Positions 54,225 through 61,696 are shown, numbered from the stretch's first letter. The stretch is DNA of 64,000 bases from Stenomitos frigidus ULC18 (GCF_003003795.1 NZ_PVWK01000123.1:1-64000), one strand, 5' to 3'. Notes: generated from the letters alone by a model not told the origin. Program-made: numbers and translations.

Positions 54225-54635
54225 ATGAAATTGAATTCTTACTTGATGTTCAACGGACAATGTGAAAAAGCGTTTAAGTTCTATGAGCAGTGTCTGGGTG
54301 GCAAAATCGAAGCAATGATGACCTACGGGGGGTCGCCCGTGGCAGAGGAAATGTCACCAGAATTGCGCGACAAAATTATGCATGCCAACCTGGTTGTGGG
54401 CGACCAAGAGCTGATGGGTTCTGACAGTCCACCTGAGCTTTACGAAGAAACCAAAGGCTTTTCTGTGTCGATCAATATTAACGATCCAGTCGAAGCAGAG
54501 CGTCTATTTCATGCCTTAGCCAAGAACGGAGCGATACGGATGCCGATCCAAGAAACCTTTTGGGCTGCCCGTTTTGGGATGCTCGTCGATCAATTTGGCA
54601 TTCCCTGGATGGTCAACTGCGACAAAGCCGCTTAA
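54225..54635 (+). CDS. VOC family protein (PhnB-like)
   Basis: 136 aa. MKLNSYLMFNGQCEKAFKFYEQCLGGKIEAMMTYG, DKIMHANLVVGDQELMGSD and the closing FGMLVDQFGIPWMVNCDKAA identify the PhnB-type glyoxalase/bleomycin-resistance fold. Despite the PhnB name there is no evidence for phosphonate metabolism. RBS AAGGAGTACAGC. Part of the set of small plus-strand genes. Confidence 0.9.
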   Translation: MKLNSYLMFNGQCEKAFKFYEQCLGGKIEAMMTYGGSPVAEEMSPELRDKIMHANLVVGDQELMGSDSPPELYEETKGFSVSININDPVEAERLFHALAKNGAIRMPIQETFWAARFGMLVDQFGIPWMVNCDKAA

Positions 54636-54695
54636 CCGTTCGATGTACTAAATCGCCAACTGCTGCTAGAAACGTTAAAACAACAGGAGTTAACC

Positions 54696-55178
54696 ATGAA
54701 ACCCGAACTACAGAGCGAACATCAATGGTTGCAGAAGCTCGTTGGTGAGTGGACGTATGAGACCGAGGCGAAGATGGGACCGGATCAACCACCTGAAAAA
54801 TCTACAGGAACTGAGAGTGTGCGATCGCTGGATGGACTCTGGATTTTAGGCGAAGGACAAGGCGAGATGCCCGGTTGCGGTACCGTGACCACCTTAGTAA
54901 CTCTGGGCTATGACCCACAAAAAGAATTATACGTCGGCACATGGATTGGGTCGATGATGACCTATCTCTGGGTCTATAACGGTGAGCTAGACTCGACAAA
55001 AAGGGTTTTGACACTTACCACCGAAGGACCCAGCATGGCTGATGATGGAAAGATGGTGACGTACAAAGATGTGATCGAATTTAAGAGTGACGATCATCGC
55101 GTGCTAACGTCTCATGTGCTGGGCGATGACGGTCAATGGCAGGGGTTTATGACGGCAAACTATTGGCGGCAGCCATAG
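54696..55178 (+). CDS. DUF1579 family protein
   Basis: 160 aa. EHQWLQKLVGEWTYETEAKMGPDQPPEKSTGTESVRSLDGLWILGEGQG, TLVTLGYDPQKELYVGTWIGSMMTYLWVYNG and TANYWRQP are DUF1579 signatures (beta-barrel of unknown function). ATG at 54696 follows AACAGGAGTTAACC. It lies 60 bp downstream of the VOC gene, probably co-transcribed. Confidence 0.9.
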   Translation: MKPELQSEHQWLQKLVGEWTYETEAKMGPDQPPEKSTGTESVRSLDGLWILGEGQGEMPGCGTVTTLVTLGYDPQKELYVGTWIGSMMTYLWVYNGELDSTKRVLTLTTEGPSMADDGKMVTYKDVIEFKSDDHRVLTSHVLGDDGQWQGFMTANYWRQP

Positions 55179-55253
55179 TGACAGGCCAAAGCTAAAGAGT
55201 GTGGAACATAGGAGGCTGAAGTTGATGACATACTATCGCTCGGAGCTAAGCTC

Positions 55254-55652
55254 ATGACACATGAAGTCGATTGCTTTAGTCTCAGTTCCACCTATGTCGT
55301 GCTTGGTGACGATGGTAGCGCCATTCCAGTAGCAGTGAGTGATCGCTTTTTTGAAGCGCTTGAGCACAAATTTGGTGACTTCAAGGGCAAGAGACTCCTT
55401 TCACACTTTACGTTTCATCAAGACTGGGACACTTGGGAAATGCATCCAGCCGGAGATGAATTTGTTTGTTTGCTGTCTGGACAGGTCGATTTGATTCTGG
55501 AGCAAGTGGGAGCCGAAAAGACGGTTCGACTGAGTACCCCAGGTTCGTACACCCTTATACCACAGGGTATATGGCATACTGCCAAAGTGCATACGCCCTG
55601 CTCCATGCTGTTTATTACTCCCGGTGAAGGCACCCAGAATCGACCGCTTTAA
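55254..55652 (+). CDS. Cupin-domain protein
   Basis: 132 aa. A single cupin barrel: TWEMHPAGDEFVCLLSGQVDLILEQVG (motif 1; one metal His is visible, with Glu) and PGSYTLIPQGIWHTAKVHTPCSMLFITPGEGT (motif 2 with His). It probably binds a divalent metal and a small molecule; substrate unknown. Follows the DUF1579 gene by 75 bp. Confidence 0.88.
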   Translation: MTHEVDCFSLSSTYVVLGDDGSAIPVAVSDRFFEALEHKFGDFKGKRLLSHFTFHQDWDTWEMHPAGDEFVCLLSGQVDLILEQVGAEKTVRLSTPGSYTLIPQGIWHTAKVHTPCSMLFITPGEGTQNRPL

Positions 55653-55768
55653 CCCTGTTGCATGGCACTCTACCGTCTCTTGGTATAGCCGTTTTTTGAT
55701 TCAAATGTGAACTTACACGCGTGTTGATTTTGACCCAGATTTTAGTCCATCAGATAGAGGGTTCAAAG

Positions 55769-56179
55769 ATGTCAGACGTGACTATTGATGCTAATCCCAG
55801 CATTCTTTCCCACATTTCTATTGGTACGAATAATTTTGAGCAAGCCGTTGCCTTCTACGATCGTGTCTTACCCACGCTGGGCTGTAAGCGCATCATGGAA
55901 CATCCCGGAACCGTCGCCTATGGCAAGCAGTATCCAGAGTTTTGGGTTTGTATGCCGCTCGACGGTCAAACGGCCACCGTTGGCAACGGTACCCATATTG
56001 GCTTCATCGCGCCTACCAAAGAGGCAGTGCATGCGTTTTATGAGGCAGCATTAGCGGCGGGTGGCATAAACGAAGGCACACCAGGCGGTAGACCAGACTA
56101 TGGTGAACCGTACTATGGGTGTTTTGTGCGTGATCCAGATGGTCACAAAATTGAAGCGTCTCATTGGGAGGAGACGTAG
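55769..56179 (+). CDS. VOC family protein (glyoxalase-like)
   Basis: 136 aa from MSDVTIDANPSILSHISIGTNNF at 55769 (RBS AGAGGGTTCAAAG). FEQAVAFYDRVLPTLGCKRIMEHPG, HIGFIAPTKEAVHAFYEAALAAGGINEGTPG and YYGCFVRDPDGHKIEASHWEE are typical of the YcbL/lactoylglutathione-lyase-like branch with His and Glu metal ligands. Substrate unknown. Last gene of the small-protein set before MITE copy 3. Confidence 0.9.
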   Translation: MSDVTIDANPSILSHISIGTNNFEQAVAFYDRVLPTLGCKRIMEHPGTVAYGKQYPEFWVCMPLDGQTATVGNGTHIGFIAPTKEAVHAFYEAALAAGGINEGTPGGRPDYGEPYYGCFVRDPDGHKIEASHWEET

Positions 56180-56283
56180 TTTATGCCGTTATGTCGGCTG
56201 TTGAGGCCATATCAGCCAACAAATGGCACCAGAGTAAGCCTGTGATACCAGTTGATTGACGCCTCAAACAGCCACACTAAAGA

Positions 56284-56393
56284 GACTGTAAAGAAATAAT
56301 GTCATGGACTGTAGCGATCAGCTATCAGAAAAAAGCTGATCGCTGATCGCTGATCGCTCATCCAAACGTATGCAGTTACTTTTTAACAAGTCC
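56284..56393 (-). mobile_element. MITE-like element, copy 3
   Basis: Reverse orientation: GACTGTAAAGAAATAATGTC on the left and GCAGTTACTTTTTAACAAGTCC on the right match the ends of copies 1 and 2. The interior is shorter (GCTGATC heptads). It is the most diverged of the three. Confidence 0.75.
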
Positions 56394-56418
56394 AAAATCT
56401 GAGTCACTGATTCGTTTT

Positions 56419-57273
56419 TTAGCCAGCTCTAAATGAATCTAAAATGCGTTGTCGCAATGTTTCTGGTAGACCATGCCTCGCCGACTCTTCTGTTGTTTGG
56501 GAATCCTTGGACAACGCGTCTGCAACTTTATCCAAGACATCAAAAACCAGGGGCACTCCCAGATGGATTTGTTCTAAGGTTTCTCGTTGGGCGAAGACGT
56601 CTTGAGGGGTTCCTTCCAACACGAGTTGTCCTTCATTGAGCACGAAAATCCAGTCGGCCCAGCAGTAGGCCAAATCCAGGTCGTGCGTTGATAGCGCGAT
56701 CGTGGTTCCTGCGGCTTGAATTTGGTGCAACTTTGCCATCAGGTCACGGGTATGGAGTCGATCGAGATAGGCAGTTGGCTCATCCAGAAGCAATAGTTTG
56801 GGCTGGAGCACCATCACATCAGCCAGAGAGACGCGCTTCTTTTGTCCTAAACTCAGGTGATGCACTGGGCGTGATGCCAGTTCAGACAGGTTGAAATGAG
56901 CGATCGCCTCACTGACCTTTCGATTGACTTCGGCATCCGGTAAGCCTAAATTACACAGTCCGTAGGAAATATCTTCTTCTACCGAAGATGCTACCAGCTG
57001 TTGCTCTGGGTCTTGAAACACTAATCCCACGTGCTGACGCAACGCCATTAATGAGGCGCGATCGTACTGCAAGGGTGCCCCTTGCCAGCGGATAACGCCC
57101 CGTTGAGGTTTGTAGAGGCCATTAGCCAGCAAGAATAGCGTTGTTTTACCGCAACCATTGTGACCCAGCAGCACACAGCGTTTGCCAGCGGGAAGGCGCA
57201 GCGTCAGGTTCTGAACGGCAGGCTGAGGGCTGCCAGGATAGGTATAGTCAATGTGCTCAAAGGCCAACAGCAT
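56419..57273 (-). CDS. cbiO: Cobalt ECF transporter ATP-binding protein CbiO
   Basis: 284 aa. ABC ATPase with Walker A GHNGCGKTT (about 37-45), Q-loop VFQDPEQQLVASSVEEDISYG (the DPEQQ form of ECF ATPases), signature LSLGQKKR and Walker B LLLLDEPTA, plus the STHDLD His switch. It energises cobalt uptake by the CbiMNQO complex. It overlaps cbiQ by 17 bp and is the last gene of the riboswitch-controlled operon. Confidence 0.94.
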   Translation of the reverse strand: MLLAFEHIDYTYPGSPQPAVQNLTLRLPAGKRCVLLGHNGCGKTTLFLLANGLYKPQRGVIRWQGAPLQYDRASLMALRQHVGLVFQDPEQQLVASSVEEDISYGLCNLGLPDAEVNRKVSEAIAHFNLSELASRPVHHLSLGQKKRVSLADVMVLQPKLLLLDEPTAYLDRLHTRDLMAKLHQIQAAGTTIALSTHDLDLAYCWADWIFVLNEGQLVLEGTPQDVFAQRETLEQIHLGVPLVFDVLDKVADALSKDSQTTEESARHGLPETLRQRILDSFRAG

Positions 57274-58060
57274 ATTGCCACCCTGCTAGTGCCGCTAAGA
57301 ACGCGCAGCCAAAGAAAGCCTCTAAACTGTAACGCCTGGATGGTTGATAGCGGCGGGAATGACAAACGCGAAAGTCGCCCGTAAAGCCACGCGATTCGAG
57401 GGCAAGCGATACCTGGCGGTAGTTTTCTAGCGTTCGCCGCAACAACTGCCCAACCAAAAGACCCAGGCTTTTCATCCAAAGCCGCCAGGTGCGGTAGCCA
57501 CAGCGTGATTGCTGTGCCGTCCAAAGTTCACTGGCAGTGCGCAGCAGCACAAAAATAAAGCGATACATCAACAGCAGCAATTCTATGAGCAACGTTGGAC
57601 AGCCTAAGCGACGAAGCACGTCCAAAATTTCGGTAAAGGGAACGGTGAGGATGATGAAGTAGATGCAGGCAGTTGAGGCGATCGCCCGTGCAGCCAACTC
57701 CCCAGCTTGATGGATACCGTGATGACTGAAATACAAGTAGTAACTGCCCCAGGGAGCCCCTTGCCACACATCCGCCTGCACTGACGAGAGGTTGGCTAGA
57801 CCGACGCCACTGATGATCAAGGCAGGCAAACTAGTCAACCAAAAACCAATGGGGATGGAAAGCAGGCGAAAGTAGATGGGAGCCGGAATTTTGGCATAGA
57901 TGACGGTCCAAACGCTGAGCCAAACGGCGATCGCAAGCTGGATGGGCGCACGGGTACAGTAGGTGAGTAGTAAAAGGGCGATCGCAAACAGCAGCTTATG
58001 TTCGGGTGGCAGTTGCCGCAGGCGATTGGTGTATGCCAACGTATCGATTTGCAAAGTCAT
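57257..58060 (-). CDS. cbiQ: Cobalt ECF transporter transmembrane protein CbiQ
   Basis: 267 aa. About 5-6 helices with the two conserved coupling motifs of ECF T-components: LEILDVLRRLGCPTLLIELLLLMYRF and ALESRGFTGDFR, which contact the ATPases. Start MTLQIDTLAYTNRLRQLPPEHK at 58060. It follows cbiN after 115 bp that contain a dispersed palindrome. Confidence 0.92.
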   Translation of the reverse strand: MTLQIDTLAYTNRLRQLPPEHKLLFAIALLLLTYCTRAPIQLAIAVWLSVWTVIYAKIPAPIYFRLLSIPIGFWLTSLPALIISGVGLANLSSVQADVWQGAPWGSYYLYFSHHGIHQAGELAARAIASTACIYFIILTVPFTEILDVLRRLGCPTLLIELLLLMYRFIFVLLRTASELWTAQQSRCGYRTWRLWMKSLGLLVGQLLRRTLENYRQVSLALESRGFTGDFRVCHSRRYQPSRRYSLEAFFGCAFLAALAGWQYAVGL

Positions 58061-58076
58061 GAACCATTTTGTAATG

Positions 58077-58104
58077 GTAGGGGCGTTCCATGGAACGCCC
58101 CTAC
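58077..58104. repeat. GTAGGGGCG perfect palindrome (dispersed repeat)
   Basis: A 28-nt perfect palindrome with arms GTAGGGGCGTTCCA / TGGAACGCCCCTAC between cbiN and cbiQ. It could form a hairpin within the operon mRNA. Same family as 34283-34310. Confidence 0.85.
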
Positions 58105-58175
58105 GTAGGGTCGATTTCAGGTGCTGGCAACGTGTCCTTGCAAGGATGGGCTTTTTGAATATGTTGCTGCATGGC

Positions 58176-58478
58176 TCAACCTTGCTCGTCTTTTTTGCGT
58201 TTCTCCGATCGCCCTTTGTACAATCCCAGAATGTAACCCGTCACGCCTGCACCCACACCCGCTTGAGCCGCGAATAAGAACGTTTGCACTTCAGGGCCAG
58301 AATCTTTAATGATGGGTTCAAACCAGGGTTTATAGTTTGGATGATCGTTCTCGATCGCGGAGACAAAATTGCCATCGGTAGCACCAAACTGTCTGCCCTG
58401 GAGTACCAACAGCGGTCCAAAGGCTAGAACCAAAACCCCAATCACTAACAACCAGTTACCGCATCGTTTAGGCATCAT
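58176..58478 (-). CDS. cbiN: Cobalt transport protein CbiN
   Basis: 100 aa. Two membrane helices (WLLVIGVLVLAFGPLLVL and an FLFAAQAGVGAGVTGYILGLY helix) flank a periplasmic loop with FGATDGNFVSAIENDHPNYKPWFEPI, the CbiN family pattern. CbiN activates metal uptake through CbiM. It starts one base after the cbiM stop codon. Confidence 0.93.
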   Translation of the reverse strand: MMPKRCGNWLLVIGVLVLAFGPLLVLQGRQFGATDGNFVSAIENDHPNYKPWFEPIIKDSGPEVQTFLFAAQAGVGAGVTGYILGLYKGRSEKRKKDEQG

Positions 58479-59237
58479 TTACGACTCCTGTTCCAAAAGC
58501 TTGAGTGTTTGCAATTCCTGTTTGCCATATTGTTGCAGCCAGCCCCAAACCAACACGGTCAGCAATCCTTCACTAATGGCTAAGGGCAGTTGAGTGATAG
58601 CAAAAATGCCTGCAAACTTAATGAATGAGGCAATAAAGCCACCCTGCACAGCCGGAAAGGCCAAGGCCAGTTGTACAGCGGTCATCAGATAAGTCAGCAA
58701 ATCTTCCAATGTGGCAGCCAGAAACACTGCCAGCTTTTGCTTGCCTGTTTTCATCACTGTTTTGTAAACCACATAGGCAACCAGTGGGCCGACGATCGCC
58801 ATGGAAAACACGTTTGCACCCAACGTCGTAATGCCACCATGCGCGAGTAGAACGGCCTGGAACACCAACACCAGGCTACCCAATACCGTCATTGTCAATG
58901 GACCAAACAGAATTGTGCCTAGCCCAGTGCCTGTGGGATGTGAACAACTGCCAGTGACCGATGGAATCTTTAAAGCAGAGAGGACAAAGGTGAAGGCACC
59001 TGCCAATGCCAACAAAAGCTTTAATTCAGGATTTTGTTTTGTAATGCGGGTGAGCGATCGCAGCCCCACCAGAAAAAACGGTAGTGATACCGCCCACCAA
59101 AACACTGCCCACTGCACAGGCAAAAAGCCTTCTGCAATGTGCATTGCAGACGCAGGCGTAGCGGAACCCAACAGCAAATAGCAACTCAAGCCAGCCATTA
59201 ATCCCAGGTTGACCCATTTCCGATAGCGTGTCTTCAT
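58479..59237 (-). CDS. cbiM: Cobalt ECF transporter S component CbiM
   Basis: 252 aa from [16 protein letters not shown] at 59237 (RBS GCGAGGTACAGG); a start at 59273 would lie within the riboswitch. A signal-like leader is cleaved before MHIAEGFLP. The new N-terminal Met-His-Ile is needed for Co2+ coordination in this family, so the A-M junction of [11 protein letters not shown] is diagnostic. [22 protein letters not shown] carries the further metal-binding His. Controlled by the cobalamin riboswitch, which fits cobalt rather than nickel uptake. Confidence 0.94.
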   Translation of the reverse strand: MKTRYRKWVNLGLMAGLSCYLLLGSATPASAMHIAEGFLPVQWAVFWWAVSLPFFLVGLRSLTRITKQNPELKLLLALAGAFTFVLSALKIPSVTGSCSHPTGTGLGTILFGPLTMTVLGSLVLVFQAVLLAHGGITTLGANVFSMAIVGPLVAYVVYKTVMKTGKQKLAVFLAATLEDLLTYLMTAVQLALAFPAVQGGFIASFIKFAGIFAITQLPLAISEGLLTVLVWGWLQQYGKQELQTLKLLEQES

Positions 59238-59274
59238 CCTGTACCTCGCAGATAAGACGATGTTGTAGGGCAAT

Positions 59275-59445
59275 TCGGCAGGCGTTCTGACTTAAAGAGT
59301 GTTAAGTGTTCGTTTCTAACCTTCGAGTTGGACTAACTCAAAGCTCAAAACTCAAAACTCAAAACTTTTTTCACAGTTGCGGGACAGCGGTAGAATCGCA
59401 CTACACTTTCCCTGTTACCTCCGACGGTTGCTCCCCGTCAGAACC
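59275..59445 (-). ncRNA. Cobalamin riboswitch of cbiMNQO
   Basis: On the minus strand: GGAGGTAACAGGGAAAGTG, then GCGATTCTACCGCTGTCCCG and CAACTGTGA, and, closer to cbiM, AAGTCAGAACGCCTGCC (the B12 box). These are the conserved elements of the AdoCbl riboswitch in the right order. Between CAACTGTGA and the B12 box the peripheral arm contains about five AGTTTTG/GTTTTGA heptads (59338-59368). With sufficient cobalamin it would shut off the cobalt transporter. Outer boundaries are approximate. Confidence 0.9.
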
Positions 59446-59508
59446 GAGTCGTGGACTCAGCATACATGATTAGTAAGATCTTAGAAACGTTTGCAAGGGA
59501 GTTCTGCC

Positions 59509-59940
59509 TCAGATGTTACGGCTGAAGTTTTTGCCGCATTTGAAGTGCATAGTGCTCCTTGGTTTTTCCTTGTCTGAGGTAGAGTGACGCTGCTTGCTGG
59601 CAATCGGCGCTTCCAGATGGATGGGAGTGAACGCGGCCTCAGTCGAGGCTGCTTTAATGAGTGGAACCTCGACTGGTGAATCAAACAAACGTGCAATGAA
59701 CGTACGCAATAACCGAAAAGGTTCTTCACCGGGGATTGTTGCCGCTGTTTCCATCATTTCTTTGGCGTCATACATGATGCCGTGAGTGGAATATTCCAGA
59801 AAAATCACCAGATCCATCCCCGGCAATCCAACCTTCATTCCATCAATCATTAAGGCAATCTTGTGACAATTCTCAATGACTTCTGCATTGTGTGCAGGCG
59901 CGGCATTTTGTAGTTAGCCATAGTTATAAGACTACCCATC
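59509..59940 (-). pseudogene. amiE: Frameshifted, truncated amiE remnant
   Basis: On the minus strand from about 59925, NYKMPRLHT is followed after a one-base frameshift by [20 protein letters not shown], then [30 protein letters not shown] and TIPGEE. This matches residues 20-85 of the intact amidase at 12210-13292; DNA identity over 129 bp (59722-59850) is about 87% by hand count. The catalytic FPEYS has become FLEYS. After PGEE the frame continues 70 codons of unrelated sequence to 59509. Neither Lys nor Cys of the triad remains, so it is non-functional. Confidence 0.85.
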
Positions 59941-59956
59941 TCGTCCGATCGGGTAC

Positions 59957-59985
59957 TTGACTCAACCTGAAGCCTCTGTTAGCTT
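59957..59985 (+). promoter_or_regulatory. Possible promoter of the aroF leader
   Basis: TTGACT, 17 nt, TAGCTT: a good -35 with a weak -10, placed about 50 bp before the first leader peptide. Only the position makes it plausible. Confidence 0.3.
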
Positions 59986-60032
59986 CAAAGAATCGAGAGC
60001 AATCTCTCAACTATCTCAGCAGGTCTTGGCAA

Positions 60033-60089
60033 ATGGCGAGCGCTAGCTTTTTCTTTTATTTTTGGTATCCATCGGTTCACCTGGAGTGA
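60033..60089 (+). CDS. aroF leader peptide 1 (aromatic-rich)
   Basis: 18 codons: MASASFFFYFWYPSVHLE and TGA at 60087-60089. Seven consecutive aromatic codons (Phe-Phe-Phe-Tyr-Phe-Trp-Tyr, 60048-60068) lie directly before a region that can pair with the terminator-proximal strand. AGCAGG lies upstream as a possible RBS. Such codon runs act as sensors of charged tRNA in attenuation control. The reading frame, codon run and RNA structures agree. Confidence 0.85.
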   Translation: MASASFFFYFWYPSVHLE

Positions 60090-60146
60090 CGACCGTTCTT
60101 GATGAACGCGTCCAGGTGAACCGCAGAGACAACTCTGCGGTTTTTT
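60073..60146 (+). terminator. Attenuator 1 (antiterminator/terminator pair)
   Basis: Antiterminator: CGGTTCACCTGGA (60073-60085, inside the last leader codons) pairs with TCCAGGTGAACCG (60111-60123). Terminator: AACCGCAGAG (60119-60128), loop ACAA, CTCTGCGGTT (60133-60142) and T-run 60141-60146. The two share 60119-60123 and are mutually exclusive. A ribosome stalled on the aromatic codons leaves the antiterminator free; one at the stop codon masks 60073-60085 and lets the terminator form. Confidence 0.85.
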
Positions 60147-60193
60147 CGTTTTAAGTTCTTGTGAGAAAGCAGAAAGAGAGACCGAAAAAAGCA

Positions 60194-60256
60194 ATGGCAT
60201 CGTCAATGAGTTGGTTTTACGGCTTTTACTTTTGGACCAGGCACTGTTCCGGGTAA
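60194..60256 (+). CDS. aroF leader peptide 2 (aromatic-rich)
   Basis: ATG at 60194 (or 60206) and stop TAA at 60254-60256. The peptide is MASS followed by MSWFYGFYFWTRHCSG. Seven of eight residues from Trp to Trp are aromatic (codons 60212-60235). It shares MAS and the nucleotide stretch CTTTTAYTTTTGG with leader 1, so the two probably arose by tandem duplication. The start cannot be fixed from the RBS (AAGAGAGACC lies 13 bases or more upstream). Confidence 0.85.
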   Translation: MASSMSWFYGFYFWTRHCSG

Positions 60257-60311
60257 AGTCTGTTGCGCCTTCGTTCGTACAGCCCGGAACCTAGAGGTTC
60301 CGGGCTTTTTG
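60246..60311 (+). terminator. Attenuator 2 (antiterminator/terminator pair)
   Basis: Terminator: AGCCCGGAACC (60281-60291), loop TAGA, GGTTCCGGGCT (60296-60306) and TTTTTG. Antiterminator: GTTCCGGG (60246-60253, within the Cys-Ser-Gly codons and just before the stop) pairs perfectly with CCCGGAAC (60283-60290), the terminator's 5' arm. Same logic as attenuator 1. Confidence 0.87.
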
Positions 60312-60347
60312 TTTGCAATCACATCATCAAACTTTAGGAGTAGTCTC

Positions 60348-61211
60348 ATGTTAGATGCCCGGTTAGTCAAGAAGTCTCATGCCAACCATCGCACCGTTGT
60401 ACAACTGTCTGAACAGGTGGCGATCGGTGGCAGTACTGTTATCGTAATCGGTGGCCCCTGTACGGTGGAAAGCGCTGAGCAAATGGAGCAAGTCGCCAGT
60501 CAGTTAGCAACGGCTCCCATTCATGCTCTGCGAGGCGGTGTGTACAAACCACGCACCTCTCCCTATGCGTTTCAGGGGATGGGTGTGGAGGGGCTGCGCA
60601 TTCTGGCAGAGGCACGATCGCGCTACGGAATGCCTGTGGTGACAGAGGTGATGTCGATCGCCCAAATGGCACCGGTTGCGGCCTATGCCGATATGCTCCA
60701 GATTGGCAGTCGCAATATGCAAAACTTCGAATTGCTGAAAGCGTTGGGGCAAGCAGGCAAGCCCGTGTTGCTAAAACGGGGACTCTCAGCCACTATTGAA
60801 GAATTCGTGATGGCAGCAGAATACATCATGGCGCATGGTAATCCCCATGTGGTGCTGTGCGAACGCGGCATTCGGAGCTTCGACACCTACACCCGCAATG
60901 TACTGGATCTGGGGGCAGTTATCGCCTTGCGTCAGTTAACCCATTTGCCTGTCATCGTAGATCCCAGCCACGCAGCGGGTAAGCGCGAACTGGTTGCCGA
61001 TCTCGCAAGAGCCGCTGTTGCCTGTGGAGCCGATGGCTTGATTGTTGAATGCCACCCTGAGCCTGACCAGTCTGTATCGGACGCGCGCCAGGCTCTTTCG
61101 TTAGAGGCAATGGTGGCTCTAGTGCATAGCCTGGAGCCGATCGCACGGGCAGTGGGACGCACCTTGAGCAAGGATAGTCTTGCGGAGCCAAAGCAGTTGG
61201 TTACGGTTTAA
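60348..61211 (+). CDS. aroF: 3-deoxy-7-phosphoheptulonate (DAHP) synthase
   Basis: 287 aa from MLDARLVKKSHANHRTVV at 60348 (RBS TTTAGGAGTAGTCTC); an upstream TTG at 60309 lies in the terminator. First enzyme of the shikimate pathway (PEP plus erythrose-4-phosphate, EC 2.5.1.54). The Bacillus-like short type (AroA-I-beta): VIVIGGPCTVESAEQ, GVYKPRTSPYAFQGMG, LLKRGLSATIEEFVMAAEYIMAHGNPHVVLCERGIRSFDTYTRN, PVIVDPSHAAGKRELV and GLIVECHPEPDQSVSDARQAL. It has no extra regulatory ACT or chorismate-mutase domain, so control may rest on the two attenuators upstream. Aromatic amino acid starvation should increase expression. Confidence 0.95.
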   Translation: MLDARLVKKSHANHRTVVQLSEQVAIGGSTVIVIGGPCTVESAEQMEQVASQLATAPIHALRGGVYKPRTSPYAFQGMGVEGLRILAEARSRYGMPVVTEVMSIAQMAPVAAYADMLQIGSRNMQNFELLKALGQAGKPVLLKRGLSATIEEFVMAAEYIMAHGNPHVVLCERGIRSFDTYTRNVLDLGAVIALRQLTHLPVIVDPSHAAGKRELVADLARAAVACGADGLIVECHPEPDQSVSDARQALSLEAMVALVHSLEPIARAVGRTLSKDSLAEPKQLVTV

Positions 61212-61387
61212 AGCGAGGGTGCTTGAACAAGCAACCGGTTTTCTGGAGCAGCGTATGCCTCTGCAAGTATCTACAAGAAACGGGGTTTTGAGCCCAGCAG
61301 CGCTAATGTAGGCCATGCCTGAACGCTGCCGTAGATGTTCGAGTGCAGAAAAACCGGGCACACTAAGCTAACTCCACTGGTTTTCTT

Positions 61388-61696
61388 ATGCGCCCTCAAC
61401 TCTCACAAGGTCAGATTCGCCCTCAAATCAGCACGATGCCTCGCCAAAAAACTGAGGCCGCTGCTTATCTGGACATCTATAAGCTAGTGAACGAGCGGAC
61501 ACGCTTACAGAAAGAATTGGAATCACTCAGTGAGCGGCGCGATCGCGTTGAAAAACGCCTGGAAGTCTTAAACAGCGAAGTGGCAAAGCTTGAGATCACG
61601 GCTCATCAGTTGCGTGATGGGGTGCCCTTGGGGAAGGCGATCGTCCAGCCGCCAGCAAAGCCAGAGGACTTCAATACCTTTTTGTTTGAATACTAA
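61388..61696 (+). CDS. GvpV-like gas vesicle protein
   Basis: 102 aa. TMPRQKTEAAAYLDIYKLVNERTRLQKELESLSERRDRVEKRLEVLN is the coiled-coil core I recognise from cyanobacterial GvpV, and the ending FNTFLFEY fits as well. GvpV is an accessory protein of gas vesicle assembly. No gvpA, gvpC, gvpN or other gvp gene is present in the window, so it is an orphan here. ATG at 61388 has no clear RBS; a later Met (TMPRQK, residue 17) is a possible start. Confidence 0.6.
   Translation: MRPQLSQGQIRPQISTMPRQKTEAAAYLDIYKLVNERTRLQKELESLSERRDRVEKRLEVLNSEVAKLEITAHQLRDGVPLGKAIVQPPAKPEDFNTFLFEY

Noticed and set aside
59481-59729. 82-codon minus-strand frame overlapping the amiE remnant
   Set aside because: Out of frame with the recognisable amidase residues and without similarity.
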